Shown in pieces: positions 6,090 to 8,277 of a stretch of DNA of 8,277 bases. The DNA lies in contig JAICPQ010000117.1 of the NCBI GenBank assembly GCA_025929745.1, positions 1 through 8,277 on the forward strand, given 5' to 3'. Origin of the DNA: Burkholderiales bacterium. Its GTDB lineage: Bacteria > Pseudomonadota > Gammaproteobacteria > Burkholderiales > SG8-39. The translations under genes and the position numbers were made by a program. A model generated the notes under the pieces. It saw only the letters and a program-made list of their open reading frames with translations. It searched no databases and was not told the origin of the DNA. Positions within the stretch are counted from its first letter, which is position 1, and each line of letters starts with the position of its first letter.

Positions 6090-6215
6090 ATGCTCTCCTG
6101 GCTCAGAAAACTGTGGACCGCGGCCCGCTGGAGAAGCGAGCTGCACGCCCTTAGCGATCACACGCTGAAGGACATCGGCCTTCGCCGAGGTCAGATCGAT
6201 TCGCTGTTCCGCTAG
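6090..6215 (+). CDS. DUF1127 mini-protein, 41 residues
   Basis: From ATG 6090 to TAG 6213-6215 the frame encodes MLSWLRKLWTAARWRSELHA followed by LSDHTLKDIGLRRGQIDSLFR. The second half is the DUF1127 (YjiS-like) signature L-x-x-L-S-D-x-x-L-x-D-I-G-L-x-R-x-x-I, and the N-terminus is the usual aromatic/basic amphipathic helix. Short Arg-rich DUF1127 proteins bind RNA and have been linked to phosphate, carbon and small-RNA turnover regulation in alphaproteobacteria; the role here is not known. At 41 residues it sits at the short end of the family and is easily missed. No strong Shine-Dalgarno is visible (GTGCGGCG before ATG). It lies 55 bases after the cupin stop, and its TAG shares a CTAG with the stop of the convergent DUF1328 gene. 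Confidence 0.85.
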   Translation: MLSWLRKLWTAARWRSELHALSDHTLKDIGLRRGQIDSLFR

Positions 6216-6400
6216 AAAAGATCCCGGCGTGAAACACCGCCGCGGCCGCGCATCCCGAGGATGAGCGACACGATGAAGCCGATCACGAAGAGGACGAGGA
6301 GCACTTTCGCGATTCCCGCGGCGCTCGAGGCGATCCCGCCAAAGCCGAAGAACGCCGCGACGAGCGCCAGGATGAAGAAGCCGACTGCCCAGCTCAGCAT
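6212..6400 (-). CDS. DUF1328 family small membrane protein, 62 residues
   Basis: The product has two hydrophobic helices, MLSWAVGFFILALVAAFFGF (about 1-20) and a second at about 28-49 (AGIAKVLLVLFVIGFIVSLIL), joined by GGIASSA and ending in a basic tail (RGRGGVSRRDLF). The sequence pattern W-A-V-x-F-x-x-x-A-x-x-A-x-x-x-G-F-G-G-I-A and length are those of DUF1328 (YtjA-like) inner-membrane proteins. These are widespread, often stress- or stationary-phase-associated and functionally undefined. The ATG at 6400 is chosen because GGAGG lies six bases upstream. It follows the 98-residue gene by 28 bases on the same strand, so the two are probably co-transcribed. Its stop overlaps that of the convergent DUF1127 gene. 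Confidence 0.9.
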   Translation of the reverse strand: MLSWAVGFFILALVAAFFGFGGIASSAAGIAKVLLVLFVIGFIVSLILGMRGRGGVSRRDLF

Positions 6401-6428
6401 AACTGCCTCCGTCTGAAGAACGGTGCAG

Positions 6429-6725
6429 CTATGCAGCAATCGGCGTTCCCGCCTCCGCTAGCCTGATCGGCTCGCCGACTTCCTCCGGAGGATCGATCTC
6501 CTCGCCTTCAGTGTCACTGTCCTCGAGCAGGCGACCGCCGCCGCGCAATCCGAGCACTTGCTGGTCTTCACGCGACAGGGTGTCGAGCGGCCCCATCCAG
6601 TGCAGAAAGCGCCGGATGAGCGCCATCCTGGCAGAGCCGTCGGGTTGGAAATGCGTCCCGGTCTGGGCGCGCAACGAGCGATCCGGAATCAACGAGATGA
6701 GGCGAAAGACGGCGGTTCCGTTCAT
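6429..6725 (-). CDS. Hypothetical acidic protein, 98 residues
   Basis: I do not recognise this protein. It has no signal peptide or membrane helix. The first 50 residues are mixed, with a basic/hydrophobic stretch (MALIRRFLHWMGPLDTLSRED). The second half has LRGGGRLLEDSD and then a strongly acidic tail (TEGEEIDPPEEVGEPIRLAE). The gene is supported by an AGAAGGAG ribosome site just before the ATG at 6725 and by tight spacing (28 bases) to the DUF1328 gene downstream, which suggests one transcript. An internal ATG at residue 34 (MALIRR) is an alternative start, but it would waste the good ribosome site. The gap upstream of it (6726-6783) contains no gene and only a GC palindrome, GGGGCCCC. Confidence 0.7.
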   Translation of the reverse strand: MNGTAVFRLISLIPDRSLRAQTGTHFQPDGSARMALIRRFLHWMGPLDTLSREDQQVLGLRGGGRLLEDSDTEGEEIDPPEEVGEPIRLAEAGTPIAA

Positions 6726-6783
6726 GCTCGCTCCTTCTGTTGTTGAAAACGTGGCAAGAGTAGCGGAGCGCGGGGGCCCCTGC

Positions 6784-7062
6784 CTAGCGTCGTTTTTCTC
6801 GCTTTCTCAGACGCGAACGGCGACAGCCTGTCGCTGTACAGCGAAGCCGAATCTTGACGGCCAGGGAGAATACCGGCGGCGTCCAGGGAAGCGTGGCTGC
6901 AATGTTGCGCGAGGATACAGCCAGCCGCCCACTTCGGCTACATCGCCCACCGCGTAGATCGCCGGATCGGCGCTGCGCAGGTAATCGTTCACGACTATTC
7001 CTGCGCGGTCGCGAGGCCGGCGGCGCGCGAAACGCTCGTGCAGCGCCTGCGATTCCACTTCG
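6784..7062 (-). pseudogene. Degraded C-terminal part of a rubredoxin reductase-like FAD/NAD oxidoreductase
   Basis: The minus strand at 6912-7001 encodes GIVVNDYLR, then DPAIYAVGD, then VAEVGGWLYP. This is the hallmark FAD-binding C-terminal motif (T/S-x4-IYAxGD) of rubredoxin-NAD reductase and nitrite reductase-type flavoproteins, in which the next residues are usually AEV-DG-L-LPY. Just before it, in another frame, 7004-7033 encodes VSRAAGLATA, the usual preceding AAGLAT segment. Just after it, in a third frame, from 6912 down, the sequence gives RNIAATLP and then TPPVFSLAVKI, resembling the family's AATLAG-TPVxF-P-x-VKTP stretch. One continuous homologue is thus split over three frames, with roughly 250 N-terminal residues missing. 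It is either a decayed remnant fused behind folE by deletion, or an assembly-error hot spot. Not functional as read. Confidence 0.68.
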
Positions 7063-7077
7063 CTGAACTGGCGTGAG

Positions 7078-7625
<548 letters not shown>

Positions 7626-7629
<4 letters not shown>

Positions 7630-8277
7630 GGGAGCCTCGCGAGCACGTTTGCCACGATGCGATCGCAGCGCTCGCCGGCGAAGCCGAACGCCTCTTCGCA
7701 GGCGAGATCGACCTTGGCGGCGAGCGCTTCGCGCAAGAGGCTGCGCGCGCGAAACAGCCGGCTGCGCACCGTGGCCGGCGGGATGCGCAGCACCTCGGCG
7801 GTCTCCTCGACCGAGAGCTCCTCGACCGCACGCAGCATGAACACCGCGCGGTAATCGTCGGGAAGCGCGTCGATCTCGGCTTCGAGCAGCCGCCGCACCT
7901 GTAGGCGCTCGGCCGAGCGCTCGGGAGTCGTATTCATGTCGGGATCCACAATTGGGTCGAGCGCCGCGCCGGGCTGCAGCGGCACGATGGCGGCGCGGCG
8001 CGTCCGCTTGCGCAGCCGCATGAGCGCCTCGTTCGCGACGATGCGGGCGATCCAGGTCGAGAGCTTGGCGTCCGAGCGCCAAGTGCCCATCGCCTCGTAG
8101 GCGTGGAGATATGCCTCCTGCAGCGCATCCTCGGCCTCGGCGTCGTCGCGCAGGATGGCGCGCGCAGTGCGGAAAAGCATCCGGTTATGCCGGCGCATCA
8201 GGGTTTCAAAGGCCGCGGTGTCGCCGAGCGCGACACGCCCGGCGAGCTCGGCGTCCGGCGCGTCAGCCCGGGGAGCG
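7626..8277 (-). CDS. ECF-type RNA polymerase sigma factor (5' partial)
   Basis: The visible 216 residues run from the window end to TGA at 7626-7628. The frame is open through the last base; an internal Met at 8198 is not a credible start, because the residues before it (ELAGRVALGDTAAFETL) are the normal N-terminus of sigma region 2. Region 2 continues through RTARAILRDDAEAEDALQEAYLHA and WIARIVANEALMRLRKR. After a linker, region 4 is clear: LPDDYRAVFMLRAVEELSVEETAEVL followed by the helix-turn-helix IPPATVRSRLFRARSLLREAL. A C-terminal extension of about 30 residues, including AFGFAGERCD, follows. It directs RNA polymerase to a small regulon, usually under an anti-sigma factor, which is not seen here and may lie upstream. 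It is translationally coupled to folE through an ATGA overlap. Confidence 0.93.

Overview
The window is a GC-rich, densely packed stretch of a bacterial chromosome. It most resembles a Betaproteobacterium (Burkholderiales-like, perhaps environmental). The evidence is the mix of small families (DUF1127, DUF1328, glycine-zipper, DUF445), lipoprotein signal peptides, and an ECF sigma factor. This is inferred from protein character, not from a search. No rRNA, tRNA, CRISPR array, insertion sequence or phage gene was found. No gene-free stretch exceeds 300 bases.

Layout: (1) 1-183, the 3' end of a MetE-like (cobalamin-independent methionine synthase family) gene. (2) 180-1663, two minus-strand lipoprotein genes: a six-bladed NHL beta-propeller and a small Pro/Gln/Ser-rich lipoprotein. 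(3) 1720-3015, a plus-strand pair: a small secreted protein and a mandelate racemase-type enolase-superfamily enzyme, followed by a perfect inverted repeat. (4) 3055-3557, a divergent pair: a 54-residue lipoprotein and a second small secreted protein that shares an NTKI motif with the first. (5) 3558-5009, a 57-residue hypothetical and a DUF445 membrane protein, with a clear terminator at 5025-5048. (6) 5075-6034, a divergent glycine-zipper protein and a cupin. (7) 6090-6725, a DUF1127 mini-protein convergent with a DUF1328 membrane protein and an unknown 98-residue protein. (8) 6784-8277, a minus-strand block. It holds an ECF sigma factor (5' end outside the window), a translationally coupled folE-like GTP cyclohydrolase I gene that is frameshifted just before its last zinc ligand, and the scrambled C-terminal remains of a rubredoxin reductase-like FAD oxidoreductase.

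No fully new multi-gene system can be demonstrated. The main points of interest are three. First, two small-gene pairs seem to recur around the racemase gene: lipoproteins with LA(G/A)CDR(S/T)P and secreted proteins with D(A/P)NTKI. Second, the folE/oxidoreductase locus downstream of the sigma factor is decayed, or mis-assembled. Third, convergent genes are packed so tightly that two pairs share a single CTAG as both stop codons. Three genes (54-, 57- and 41-residue products) are short enough to be missed by length-filtered gene calling.
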